Assembly: GCA_023135025.1 (NCBI GenBank)
Contig: JAGLTY010000006.1
Span: 1-20,225 of the forward strand
DNA length: 20,225 nt
Origin: Bacteroidales bacterium
GTDB taxonomy: Bacteria > Bacteroidota > Bacteroidia > Bacteroidales > GCA-2748055
Direction of reading: 5' to 3'
Every line of letters starts with the position of its first letter. Positions within the stretch are counted from its first letter, which is position 1. Below the pieces are notes generated by a model that searched no databases, was not told the origin of the DNA, and saw only the letters and a list, made by a program, of their open reading frames with translations. Both the position numbers and the translations under genes were made by a program. Positions 1 through 7,180 of this stretch are shown piece after piece.

Positions 1-1397
1 TAGAGTGTATCGACTGTTCCGTTCAGGTCGGCCCGCATCTCTCCTTCATACAGGTTTCCATCCAACATGACATCCATATCCAGTTGAGAGAGTAGCTCTT
101 CCTGCCCAAGGAACTCACCCAGCTTAAAATCGGCGGTTGAGAGATTTCCGTGAAAGTCAATACCCACGCTGCTATCCGGTCTGAAAGAGAGGTCCATCAG
201 CATCCTGCCCATATCGGTCTGCAAATAACCCGACGCCACAAAATTATCGAGGTATCCGGTAAACTGACCCTTGAAGTCAAGGTTTCCCATATTGATCCAT
301 GGATAGAGCGACTGTTTCGATGAAGCACTCTCCTCCGAAAACATTTCGTGTATGGCCGAGACAGAGCTATTTAATTCTCTGAAATTGAAGTCAAGGAATG
401 TGTTTTTAAATTCAGGCAGGCCAATGATGATGAAGTCAAATGCCAGGGTGCTCTGCTGGTCAAAGGTTATCTGCATTTCATCACCTTTCAGATCATTCAG
501 CTTGCCATGCACAAAGCCGTCGATGGTGAGACGGTCCAGTAATCCCTTTGTTTGGGGGACAAAAACGGCGAGATCCTCCGTTTTCAGAAGAGAGTGGGTC
601 GTTTCAAAGGTGAGGTCCACCTCCCTGGAGAAATGTTTAAACTTTTTCCAATGTTCAAAATCGAATCCCAGCAAGGGGATATGTAGATCGGAGCCTATGG
701 TCTCGATTTCGAGGTTGTTGAAATGCATATGGGTTTTACCAATGGACATCAGGGTGGCCAGGTGGCTGAATTCGAATCCCGATTTCTCCATACCCGATAG
801 GGAGATGATGTTCATGGTTACCGTGTCCTGTTCGCTGATCAGATCCAGCAGGGAGATCTCCAGCCCATGCATGTCAAAATCGTTGAAATCGATCTCTGAT
901 CGCAAAGGGGGGTGCCCCGTTTTTGTGAGGGAGAACCGGCCGTTACTCATGGTTATCTCGTGGATATGGAGCCTTGATTTTCGTTCCGGAGGTACATGTG
1001 GTTTTTTCAACCTGTCGATGATTAAATTCAGATTGACCCCTCCTTCGCTTTCAATGACCAGGTTCAACCAGGCATTTTCCAAAGTGATTTTCCTGATCTC
1101 CAGGCTCCGCTGATCCGGTCGAATCTGCTTGATTCGAATCTTGGTAAGTTCGGAATAGATCAAAGTGTCTCCATGCAGGTCCTCAATATAGAGGTCTCTC
1201 ACCTGGATTCTTTTAAAGAAGGAGTAGTTGACCGAGGAGAGGGAGATAGTAGCCTGAAGTTGTTCCGACAACTGATCGGTCAACATTTTACTGACCCTGG
1301 TCTGAACCTGCCGGTTCTGCAAAAAGAGTAAAGAGAGAGAAGGAATTGCCAGAAGTAGCAATACTACGATCAATCCTATTTTCGCTATCTTTTTAAT
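1..1397 (-). CDS. tamB: TamB-like translocation/assembly module protein, N-terminal part (runs off the window)
   Basis: An open frame runs from about 1418 to the window edge and encodes about 465 residues of what is usually a roughly 1400-residue Bacteroidota protein. After a short lysine-rich start comes one hydrophobic anchor (about residues 7-27, rich in I, V and L), then an AsmA/TamB-like stretch of beta-strand-rich sequence with phrases such as VRDLYIEDLHGDTLIY and LRSEIDFNDFDMHGLEI. TamB proteins span the periplasm as a beta-taco and help deliver lipids or proteins to the outer membrane. The frame has no ATG or GTG near the anchor. An in-frame TGA lies at 1421-1419. The candidate starts are ATT at 1397, which would give a typical MKKIAKIG n-region, or TTG at 1373, which falls at the edge of the hydrophobic segment; I used the former but am unsure. 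The divergent pairing with tsaD is common in this phylum. Confidence 0.85.
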   Translation of the reverse strand, partial: MKKIAKIGLIVVLLLLAIPSLSLLFLQNRQVQTRVSKMLTDQLSEQLQATISLSSVNYSFFKRIQVRDLYIEDLHGDTLIYSELTKIRIKQIRPDQRSLEIRKITLENAWLNLVIESEGGVNLNLIIDRLKKPHVPPERKSRLHIHEITMSNGRFSLTKTGHPPLRSEIDFNDFDMHGLEISLLDLISEQDTVTMNIISLSGMEKSGFEFSHLATLMSIGKTHMHFNNLEIETIGSDLHIPLLGFDFEHWKKFKHFSREVDLTFETTHSLLKTEDLAVFVPQTKGLLDRLTIDGFVHGKLNDLKGDEMQITFDQQSTLAFDFIIIGLPEFKNTFLDFNFRELNSSVSAIHEMFSEESASSKQSLYPWINMGNLDFKGQFTGYLDNFVASGYLQTDMGRMLMDLSFRPDSSVGIDFHGNLSTADFKLGEFLGQEELLSQLDMDVMLDGNLYEGEMRADLNGTVDTL

Positions 1398-1404
1398 ACT
1401 TTTG
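1397..1404 (+). promoter_or_regulatory. Predicted -7 box for tsaD
   Basis: TACTTTTG is an exact match to the Bacteroidota primary-sigma -7 consensus TAnnTTTG and lies about 45 bases before the tsaD ATG, giving a leader of roughly 35-40 bases. No convincing TTTG -33 element sits 19-21 bases upstream. The box overlaps the presumed start codon of tamB on the other strand. Confidence 0.5.
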
Positions 1405-1428
1405 CACTTTCGGTTGTTTCAAACACTA

Positions 1429-1436
1429 CAAAAATA
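1429..1436 (-). promoter_or_regulatory. Predicted -7 box for tamB
   Basis: On the minus strand the sequence reads TATTTTTG, an exact TAnnTTTG match. Transcription would begin near 1422, about 25 bases before the ATT candidate start and about 50 before the TTG candidate. No clear -33 TTTG is visible. It faces the tsaD -7 box, with 24 bases between them. Confidence 0.45.
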
Positions 1437-1448
1437 TAAAAAGTTGTG

Positions 1449-2468
1449 ATGACCACTGTAATTCTTGGGATTGAATCTTCCTGCGATGATACTTCTGCTG
1501 CTGTAATAAGGGATCGACAACTACTTTCCAATGTGATTGCAGGACAGGATGTACACCGAAAATACGGAGGGGTGGTGCCTGAACTGGCCTCCAGGGCGCA
1601 TCAGAAGAATATAGTTCCGGTGGTAGATAGCGCGCTGAAAGAGGCCGGAATCTCCCGCAGAGAGATCGATGCAGTGGCCTTTACCCGGGGACCCGGACTT
1701 CTCGGGTCACTGCTGGTGGGAACCTCTTTCACCAAGGGTTTTACAGCAGCACTTGGTATACCCATGATTGAGGTGAACCATCTTCAGGCACATATAATGG
1801 TTCATTTTATTCAATCGGAAGTGTCGGCTGCTTCATCCCCCCGTTTCCCTTTTTTATCTCTTCTGGTTTCAGGTGGTCATACACAGCTGGTGGTGGTCAG
1901 GGATTACCATACCATGGAGATCATTGGCCGGACCATTGATGATGCCGCAGGGGAGGCATTTGATAAATGTGCCAAGCTTCTCGGTCTACCCTATCCGGGG
2001 GGACCGCATATGGACAGACTGGCACAGCAGGGTGATGCGTTCAGGTTTGCATTTAACAAGCCCCGGATTAAGGGATTTGATTACTCTTTCAGTGGGTTGA
2101 AAACCTCTTTTTTATATTTTCTCAGGGACCAACTGAAGGAGGATTCCGGTTTTGTGGAGAAGAACAGGGCCGATCTTGCAGCATCGCTGCAACAAACCAT
2201 TATTGATATTTTACTCGACAAGCTCCGAATGGCCATGAAGACGACAGGGATACGTCAGGTTGCTCTGGCTGGAGGGGTTTCTGCCAATTCAGGACTACGT
2301 TCCGCCATGAGGAGCGAAGCGGAAAAGCATGGCTGGGAGCTGTTTATTCCGCCCTTCAGTTATACCACAGACAATGCGGCCATGATTGCCATTACCGGTT
2401 ATTACCGGTACCTTGAGGGATATTTCTCTTCCGATAATATTGCTCCTCTGGCCAGGATGTATTTCTAA
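1449..2468 (+). CDS. tsaD: tRNA N6-adenosine threonylcarbamoyltransferase TsaD
   Basis: TsaD (formerly Gcp/YgjD) moves the threonylcarbamoyl group from TC-AMP to A37 of tRNAs that read ANN codons; in bacteria it acts in the cytoplasm with TsaB and TsaE. The 339-residue product has the full set of Kae1/TsaD signatures: LGIESSCDDTSAAV at the N-terminus, the metal-binding HLQAH (H111 and H115, the same numbers as in E. coli), SGGHTQL at 141-147, a GRTIDDAAGEAFDK block near 160, ALAGGVSANSGLR near 273, and TDNAAMIA with the metal-ligand aspartate D308. A GTG lies directly before the ATG; I chose the ATG at 1449 because it gives the usual short lead into VILGIESSCD. The gene appears intact and full length, and is divergent from tamB. 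Confidence 0.97.
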   Translation: MTTVILGIESSCDDTSAAVIRDRQLLSNVIAGQDVHRKYGGVVPELASRAHQKNIVPVVDSALKEAGISRREIDAVAFTRGPGLLGSLLVGTSFTKGFTAALGIPMIEVNHLQAHIMVHFIQSEVSAASSPRFPFLSLLVSGGHTQLVVVRDYHTMEIIGRTIDDAAGEAFDKCAKLLGLPYPGGPHMDRLAQQGDAFRFAFNKPRIKGFDYSFSGLKTSFLYFLRDQLKEDSGFVEKNRADLAASLQQTIIDILLDKLRMAMKTTGIRQVALAGGVSANSGLRSAMRSEAEKHGWELFIPPFSYTTDNAAMIAITGYYRYLEGYFSSDNIAPLARMYF

Positions 2469-2469
2469 G

Positions 2470-2525
2470 TTTGCGGCTAAAAATATTGGATAAAATGAAA
2501 ATGAATTGTACTCCCATGCCGCAAA
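2470..2525. repeat. Short inverted repeat between tsaD and the siaC-like gene
   Basis: TTTGCGGC (2470-2477) and GCCGCAAA (2518-2525) are perfect 8-base inverted copies separated by 40 AT-rich bases. It could be an operator pair or part of a long-looped structure; there is no T-tract right after the second arm, so it is not a classic terminator. It may be chance. Confidence 0.25.
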
Positions 2526-2558
2526 AATCACTATATTGTTCATACTTTTTTGTTAAGG

Positions 2559-2933
2559 ATGGATAAACTAGAGTTTCAGCCTACTCAGAAGACCCCGTAC
2601 GTTTTGCTGGACCCCAATGGCAAGATTAAATTTAAAGGTAGGTCCATCCCGGAAGATGTATCACTCTTCTACGAGGATATACTTGACTGGATCATCGCCT
2701 TTGCCTCCTCGCCACCAGCGTTTACAGAGGTTGATATTGAAATGGAATACCTGAACAGTGGTACTTCCAAGTATATGCTCAGGTTACTCAAAAAACTAAA
2801 GGAAGTTGATAACGATGGTTACGATCTGAAAATCAACTGGGTATATGAGGAGGGCGATGATGATATCCTGGAGAGAGGAGAGTATTATGCTTCCATCCTC
2901 GATTTGAAAATCAGCTTCATCGAGATCGAATAG
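2559..2933 (+). CDS. SiaC-family (DUF1987) regulatory phosphoprotein
   Basis: The 124-residue acidic protein matches the DUF1987/SiaC family as I know it: an N-terminal TPYVLLDPNGKIKFKGRSIPED block, a central EVDIEMEYLNSGTSK block, and a C-terminal segment beginning KINWVYEEGDDDILE. In Pseudomonas aeruginosa, SiaC is phosphorylated on Thr68 by the kinase SiaB and dephosphorylated by the PP2C-type phosphatase SiaA, and its state controls a partner protein. Here NSGTSK spans residues 66-71, so Thr69 is the probable phosphosite. The ATG at 2559 follows a TAAGG sequence. A longer reading from a TTG at 2550 adds only three residues. No SiaB kinase or diguanylate cyclase is present in the window, but two SpoIIE phosphatases are encoded 3.4 kb away on the other strand. 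Confidence 0.85.
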   Translation: MDKLEFQPTQKTPYVLLDPNGKIKFKGRSIPEDVSLFYEDILDWIIAFASSPPAFTEVDIEMEYLNSGTSKYMLRLLKKLKEVDNDGYDLKINWVYEEGDDDILERGEYYASILDLKISFIEIE

Positions 2934-4022
2934 CTACTTTGTTTCCCTGTTTTTTTGCAATTGATTATCCAGGTATTTCCAGAATGCCACATGGAATAGA
3001 TAGGAATCACTATTTTCTATGGCCTCTTGGAAATTGATGGTGCTGTCACAACCGATGGGATGTTGAATAGATGGATCAAATAGTCCCGGTTTCTCCGGGT
3101 GGAACTGTATCCCCAGTACATTGGGGTACCGGGTGTGCTGGATCGCTTCAATAATCTTTCCATCCATGGAGGTGGCAGAAACTTCCCATCCCAATCCCAG
3201 CTTTTCGATGGCCTGATGGTGCGAACTGAGCACCAGGGGCGCTGTACCCTTATTGAAACCAATCCCACTGGTGAGGATCATACTCTTTTCAAGGGCAACC
3301 CTGTGAAAGTGATAGGAGGTGGGATCTTCGCACCCCGTGTTTAGATAATCCATGTAGTTGCGATGCATCTGGTCGGGTGGCAGATTCAGGATATCCTCTG
3401 CCTTCCATATCCCGTAAATTTCGGTGGGAATGTCCTGTACCATGGTTCCCCCGGTGGCCACACTCATGGTTTGCATTCCCAGGCAGATTCCATTGACCAG
3501 ATACGTTTTCTTCTCTTCCAGGTAGGGTATCCAGTCCGTATCCTGACTGCCTCCCAGCAAGTGAAAAAGGTAAGATAGCTCCACATAGTGCCTGAAGGGA
3601 TCTGTGACCCCCGTGAGCAGGTGAACCTCCTCTCCGTAACAAACAGGTGGAATATCGGGTCCGCCCATAAACAGGGCTCCATTGGAGCATTCAAAAAGTT
3701 TCCTGAACTGTCCGGTGGCAGTATTTTTCCGGAATATGTTTTCTGGTCCCAGCTCCCCTTTGATCTCCCTGAGACTAAAATGGGTGGCACTGTGCAGATC
3801 AATATAGGCTTTGGCGTCGCTGTAATCATACCTTTCACCCTTGTGGTATACGCCCAGCAGGTGGTAGCCATCCAGTGAAAACAATCCTTCATCCACCAGT
3901 TTTTGAACAACTTCCAGGTTATAGGCGGTTGGGTGGAACATTAAAACGGTATCCTGCCCCACAGCGTAGAGGCTGGTGCAGAATACCAGGATCAGACCGG
4001 CAATACTTTTTCGGAATTTCAT
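2934..4022 (-). CDS. Exported class I glutamine amidotransferase-like protein (peptidase C26 type)
   Basis: The 362-residue product starts with a Sec signal peptide (MKFRK, hydrophobic to about residue 20, cleavage near AVG-QD), so it should act in the periplasm. The rest resembles the PuuD-like C26 gamma-glutamyl hydrolases: a nucleophile elbow NGICLGMQ (Cys180), SSHHQAIEKLG near 266-276, and GIQFHPE (His308, Glu310), which completes the catalytic triad. Family members hydrolyse gamma-glutamyl amide bonds; the substrate here is unknown. The middle (about 195-245) carries a large insert, including MHRNYMDYLNTG. The gene lies 16 bases after the OLD-like ATPase on the same strand and is likely the last gene of that transcript. 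Its stop codon touches that of the convergent siaC-like gene. Confidence 0.82.
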   Translation of the reverse strand: MKFRKSIAGLILVFCTSLYAVGQDTVLMFHPTAYNLEVVQKLVDEGLFSLDGYHLLGVYHKGERYDYSDAKAYIDLHSATHFSLREIKGELGPENIFRKNTATGQFRKLFECSNGALFMGGPDIPPVCYGEEVHLLTGVTDPFRHYVELSYLFHLLGGSQDTDWIPYLEEKKTYLVNGICLGMQTMSVATGGTMVQDIPTEIYGIWKAEDILNLPPDQMHRNYMDYLNTGCEDPTSYHFHRVALEKSMILTSGIGFNKGTAPLVLSSHHQAIEKLGLGWEVSATSMDGKIIEAIQHTRYPNVLGIQFHPEKPGLFDPSIQHPIGCDSTINFQEAIENSDSYLFHVAFWKYLDNQLQKNRETK

Positions 4023-4038
4023 TGACAGTTGGCTCGGG

Positions 4039-6366
4039 TTACTTAAGAATGGCAGAAAGTTGCTGAATAATACTATTCAGGTTGTCACCGGTCTCCTCGT
4101 CAAGGATTTTGAAACTCACATTTTCATTGTTGACCTCCTGCAGGAAGTTTGAAGCAAGAATGGCCCTGGAGTAGTTGCTGTCTATCAGGTATTCCGAGTT
4201 TTTTACGGTGATTCCCTCCCTCACTTTCACCACGTATTTCTTAAAATCTATGGTGGAGAAGAGGTCCTCCGTGTCGGGATAATCCTCCAGAAACAACATC
4301 TGTTTATTGGCCAGGTCGATTTTATTGTCGTACTGCTCTTGCATCAGTTTTTCATGTACCAGCCTCTCTTCGGCATTACCGAAATTGAGAATGACATAGT
4401 CGATGCCCCAACCCATCAGGATATTGACCATCATAGGGATGCTCTCTGCTCCTGAAGCAGGCAGGAAATAGCACTCTTTTTCGAAGCCGGTAAGTGCAAC
4501 GACTGCTTTCATGAAATAGTAGGTAGCCAGATCCTTGACAATGACATTGTTGAAGGATTTGATAATCTCTTGCTGGCTCAGTCTTGCACCCATGGTGGAG
4601 TAGATGGGAGAGAGGGTGTCGGCCGTAGCCGATTTGAGAGATCTCGCACTGTAGACCAGGGTTTCACTCTTCATATCGTCTTCGATGGCGCGCTGGACAG
4701 CCAGGATCCTGTATAACTTGTTTACATCGATCAGGTGGGGGGAGTGGGTGGTATAGATGATCTGTATCCGCTCCCGGATATCATCAAACACTTTAAGCAC
4801 ATCTTCCTGGGCTCTTGCATGCAGGCTAACTGCCGGTTCATCGATCAACAGCACCTTATCGTGCTTGCTTTTATCCATGGCGGTGGCCTTTAGCTCCAGA
4901 AAGAATGAGAGAAACCACCTTACCCCGCGACTCCGCTGTTTGGGGTAGAGCCGTTCCGACTCGTCTTTGATCCAAAACTCAATATAAGGCTTTCCGCTTT
5001 TTTCAGGATTGGTGTGGTCGTAGTGAGAGAGTTCAAAATTGATTTTAATCTTATTGTTCTTCCCCACATTCTGTCTCCAGAAATCCTGGAAATTGAGTGT
5101 GAGTTCCCCATTCAGGTTCTCAATCTTCTGTTTCAGGATTCTGCTGGAGGGCTGCTGGAAAAAAGAGTACTCCAGTCCGGTGATGGTTAGAAAATTAATG
5201 GCTGCTTTATACCCTTCTGCACGTTTGTTAGCCTTGATAATGTCTTCCAGGTCGATGCGGTTGGGAAGGAGAGAACTAAAATCTTCAAACATTTCAAAAT
5301 CGGGAAGGATTTTAAAAATTTCTTCTGCAAGTTCTGTGGAGCTGTAGAATTCCTTCACTGATTCCAGCTCCGTCCGGGCTGCTTTAACGGCCTTTTCGAT
5401 GGACATCCCTTCAAAGACAAATTCGAGGGAGAGTAAATGAATATGCTGCTCCTCGAGCAGTCCCGCTATTTCATCTTTAAGCTTCTCATTATCGGTCCTG
5501 AATATCTCCTCCCTGATCTCTGCCGCCCGCTGTTCCCGTTCAGAGGAGTACATTCCGGTCATCTGAAGTAACTGTTTCAGCTGCTCTTGCAAGAGGGCCA
5601 GCTCCTCTTTTTTCACAGCTATCTGCTCCTGGATATCCTTCAGTTTCCTGCTAACCTTATTTTTTTCATCCAGTGCTTCCAGGATATCACTCTTCTCCTC
5701 CTGTTTTACTTTTTTCTGTTCAAGTGTCTCATTCAGCTTGAAAAACATCTCCTCTTCCAGTTCCAGCTCTTTCTTTAACTCCTCTTTTCTCTCCCTGGAA
5801 GGAAATTTCCTGGTGTTTCGCTTGATCTCATTTATCCTGAGCCTGATTGTTTCTACCTTTTCGGCGGTCCACTCAGTCTCCTCTTTTGCTTTATTCAGGT
5901 TTTTTGAAGCGGTGGTTATGTCACGATTCAGGTACTCAAGGTTCTCCATGACCTTCAGTTCCCTCTGCCTGAGATTGTCAAGAGTATCATTATAAAACTC
6001 CTGCAATTCATCTCCCATCTCCATATGGGAATCTATTTCATCTTCCCATCTTCTAGTGATAGAAACGGTTTCCACACTACTGATTAGTTTCCGGATTTCC
6101 GGATTCAACCTTCTTTTATCCAGGCGGTTCTCAATATCGGCAAATTGAAATCTGAACTTGCAGGTCACCACTGGCAGTGAGAGGTCACTTCTGAGCATAT
6201 CCTCAATCAGTCTTCCGTCATGGAAGGCCTTAAGCGCCTCCAGAATAGATGTTTTACCCGATTCGTTCTGACCAATCAGGCTGGTGATATTATCATGGGC
6301 CAGCTGGTGCCAGCCGGTATCCACAATGGATCTGAAGTTCTGAATTCTAAAAGAAACCAAATGCAT
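4039..6366 (-). CDS. OLD-like AAA ATPase with long coiled coil and degenerate TOPRIM-like C-terminus
   Basis: The 775-residue protein has the architecture of OLD-family and AAA_15 ATPases. The N-terminal MHLVSFRIQNFRSI strand leads to Walker A GQNESGKTS (32-40). A charged coiled coil covers about 125-305. An ABC-like second half follows, with a signature region RSRGVRWFLSFFLEL (478-492), Walker B VLLIDEPAVSLHA (504-516) and TTHSPHLI (539-546). Residues of about 605-705 sit where OLD proteins carry a nuclease TOPRIM domain, but the expected EG(G) and DxD acids read as VIVKDLATYY and VILNFGNAEE, so metal-dependent cleavage is doubtful. The role is unknown; relatives act in DNA repair or phage defence, but no reverse transcriptase, helicase or other defence partner is next to it. 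It begins 10 bases after the SpoIIE phosphatase gene, in the same operon. Confidence 0.85.
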   Translation of the reverse strand: MHLVSFRIQNFRSIVDTGWHQLAHDNITSLIGQNESGKTSILEALKAFHDGRLIEDMLRSDLSLPVVTCKFRFQFADIENRLDKRRLNPEIRKLISSVETVSITRRWEDEIDSHMEMGDELQEFYNDTLDNLRQRELKVMENLEYLNRDITTASKNLNKAKEETEWTAEKVETIRLRINEIKRNTRKFPSRERKEELKKELELEEEMFFKLNETLEQKKVKQEEKSDILEALDEKNKVSRKLKDIQEQIAVKKEELALLQEQLKQLLQMTGMYSSEREQRAAEIREEIFRTDNEKLKDEIAGLLEEQHIHLLSLEFVFEGMSIEKAVKAARTELESVKEFYSSTELAEEIFKILPDFEMFEDFSSLLPNRIDLEDIIKANKRAEGYKAAINFLTITGLEYSFFQQPSSRILKQKIENLNGELTLNFQDFWRQNVGKNNKIKINFELSHYDHTNPEKSGKPYIEFWIKDESERLYPKQRSRGVRWFLSFFLELKATAMDKSKHDKVLLIDEPAVSLHARAQEDVLKVFDDIRERIQIIYTTHSPHLIDVNKLYRILAVQRAIEDDMKSETLVYSARSLKSATADTLSPIYSTMGARLSQQEIIKSFNNVIVKDLATYYFMKAVVALTGFEKECYFLPASGAESIPMMVNILMGWGIDYVILNFGNAEERLVHEKLMQEQYDNKIDLANKQMLFLEDYPDTEDLFSTIDFKKYVVKVREGITVKNSEYLIDSNYSRAILASNFLQEVNNENVSFKILDEETGDNLNSIIQQLSAILK

Positions 6367-6376
6367 GTTTCCGGCT

Positions 6377-7180
6377 TTATATAAATCTTATTCCGAATAT
6401 CAATATGTCGTCCACCTGGAACTCATCACCTTTCCACTTTGTCATCTGGCGGTCCAGCTCTTTTCGTTGCTCCTTCATGGTCCAATCCGATATCCTGATC
6501 AGTAATTCTCTGAACGGTCCATATTTGAATTTCTTGTTCTTGGGTCCGCCAAACTGATCGGGATAACCGTCAGAAAATAGGTATACGATATCGCCCGGCT
6601 TAAGTTGCAGTGTATGGTTGGTAAATGAATTTTCTTCTATTGCATCGATACCCACCGGCATTTTATCGGCCTTGATTTCGGTAAGCACTTTGTTGCGGAC
6701 ATGATAGAGCGGGTTGTTGGCTCCCGAAAACTGCAGTTCGCCTGATCTGGGGTGGAACACGCATAGGGCCATATCCATGGCATCTTTGTTTTCCAGTTCG
6801 TAACCCCGCTGGTGCAGTGCTTTCATCACCCGTTCGCGAAGCAGGTTCAGGATCCTGCTGGACCGGATGGGACCCCTGATACTGAGGATCTCATTGAGGA
6901 AGGAGACACCCATGATACTCATCAAAGCACCTGGTACTCCATGCCCGGTACAATCGCCGGCAGCTACTACGATATACTCTTCCTTTCGGGAACAGTAGTA
7001 GAAATCACCGCTTACAATATCCCGTGGCTGATGGAGAATAAAGAACTCTTTGAGCATATTCTCCATGTACTTATGGTTTGGCAGCACGGCTCGCTGTATG
7101 AAGCTGGCATATTTGAGGCTTGCCATCAGTTCCCTGCGTTGATTCAGCAGGTTTTCCCTTGAGAGTTTTGTTTCTTTCAA
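6377..7180 (-). CDS. Stand-alone SpoIIE-type PP2C serine/threonine phosphatase
   Basis: The 267-residue cytoplasmic protein is almost entirely one PPM/SpoIIE phosphatase domain after a short helix. Metal-binding motifs are all present: PRDIVSGDFYY (Asp59), AAGDCTGHGVPGA (Asp76), LFSDGYPDQFGG (Asp204) and QVDDILIFGIR (Asp257/258). Such enzymes dephosphorylate anti-anti-sigma or SiaC-type partners. The assigned start is a TTG at 7180 that overlaps the TGA of the gene upstream (TTGA), implying translational coupling; the next ATG would remove 18 residues of the helix that also precedes the catalytic domain in the upstream protein. It closely resembles the C-terminal domain of that protein, so a tandem duplication is likely. 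Confidence 0.92.
   Translation of the reverse strand: MKETKLSRENLLNQRRELMASLKYASFIQRAVLPNHKYMENMLKEFFILHQPRDIVSGDFYYCSRKEEYIVVAAGDCTGHGVPGALMSIMGVSFLNEILSIRGPIRSSRILNLLRERVMKALHQRGYELENKDAMDMALCVFHPRSGELQFSGANNPLYHVRNKVLTEIKADKMPVGIDAIEENSFTNHTLQLKPGDIVYLFSDGYPDQFGGPKNKKFKYGPFRELLIRISDWTMKEQRKELDRQMTKWKGDEFQVDDILIFGIRFI

Noticed and set aside
352..1113. A 253-residue open frame on the plus strand
   Set aside because: It lies antisense to the tamB frame, its composition is rich in Ser, Arg and Met without domain pattern, and the minus-strand frame reads as a clear TamB-like protein.
4039..6366. An OLD/Gabija-like phage defence system
   Set aside because: The nuclease acids appear lost, and no UvrD-like helicase (GajB), reverse transcriptase or other defence partner is adjacent; neighbours are phosphatases and an amidotransferase.
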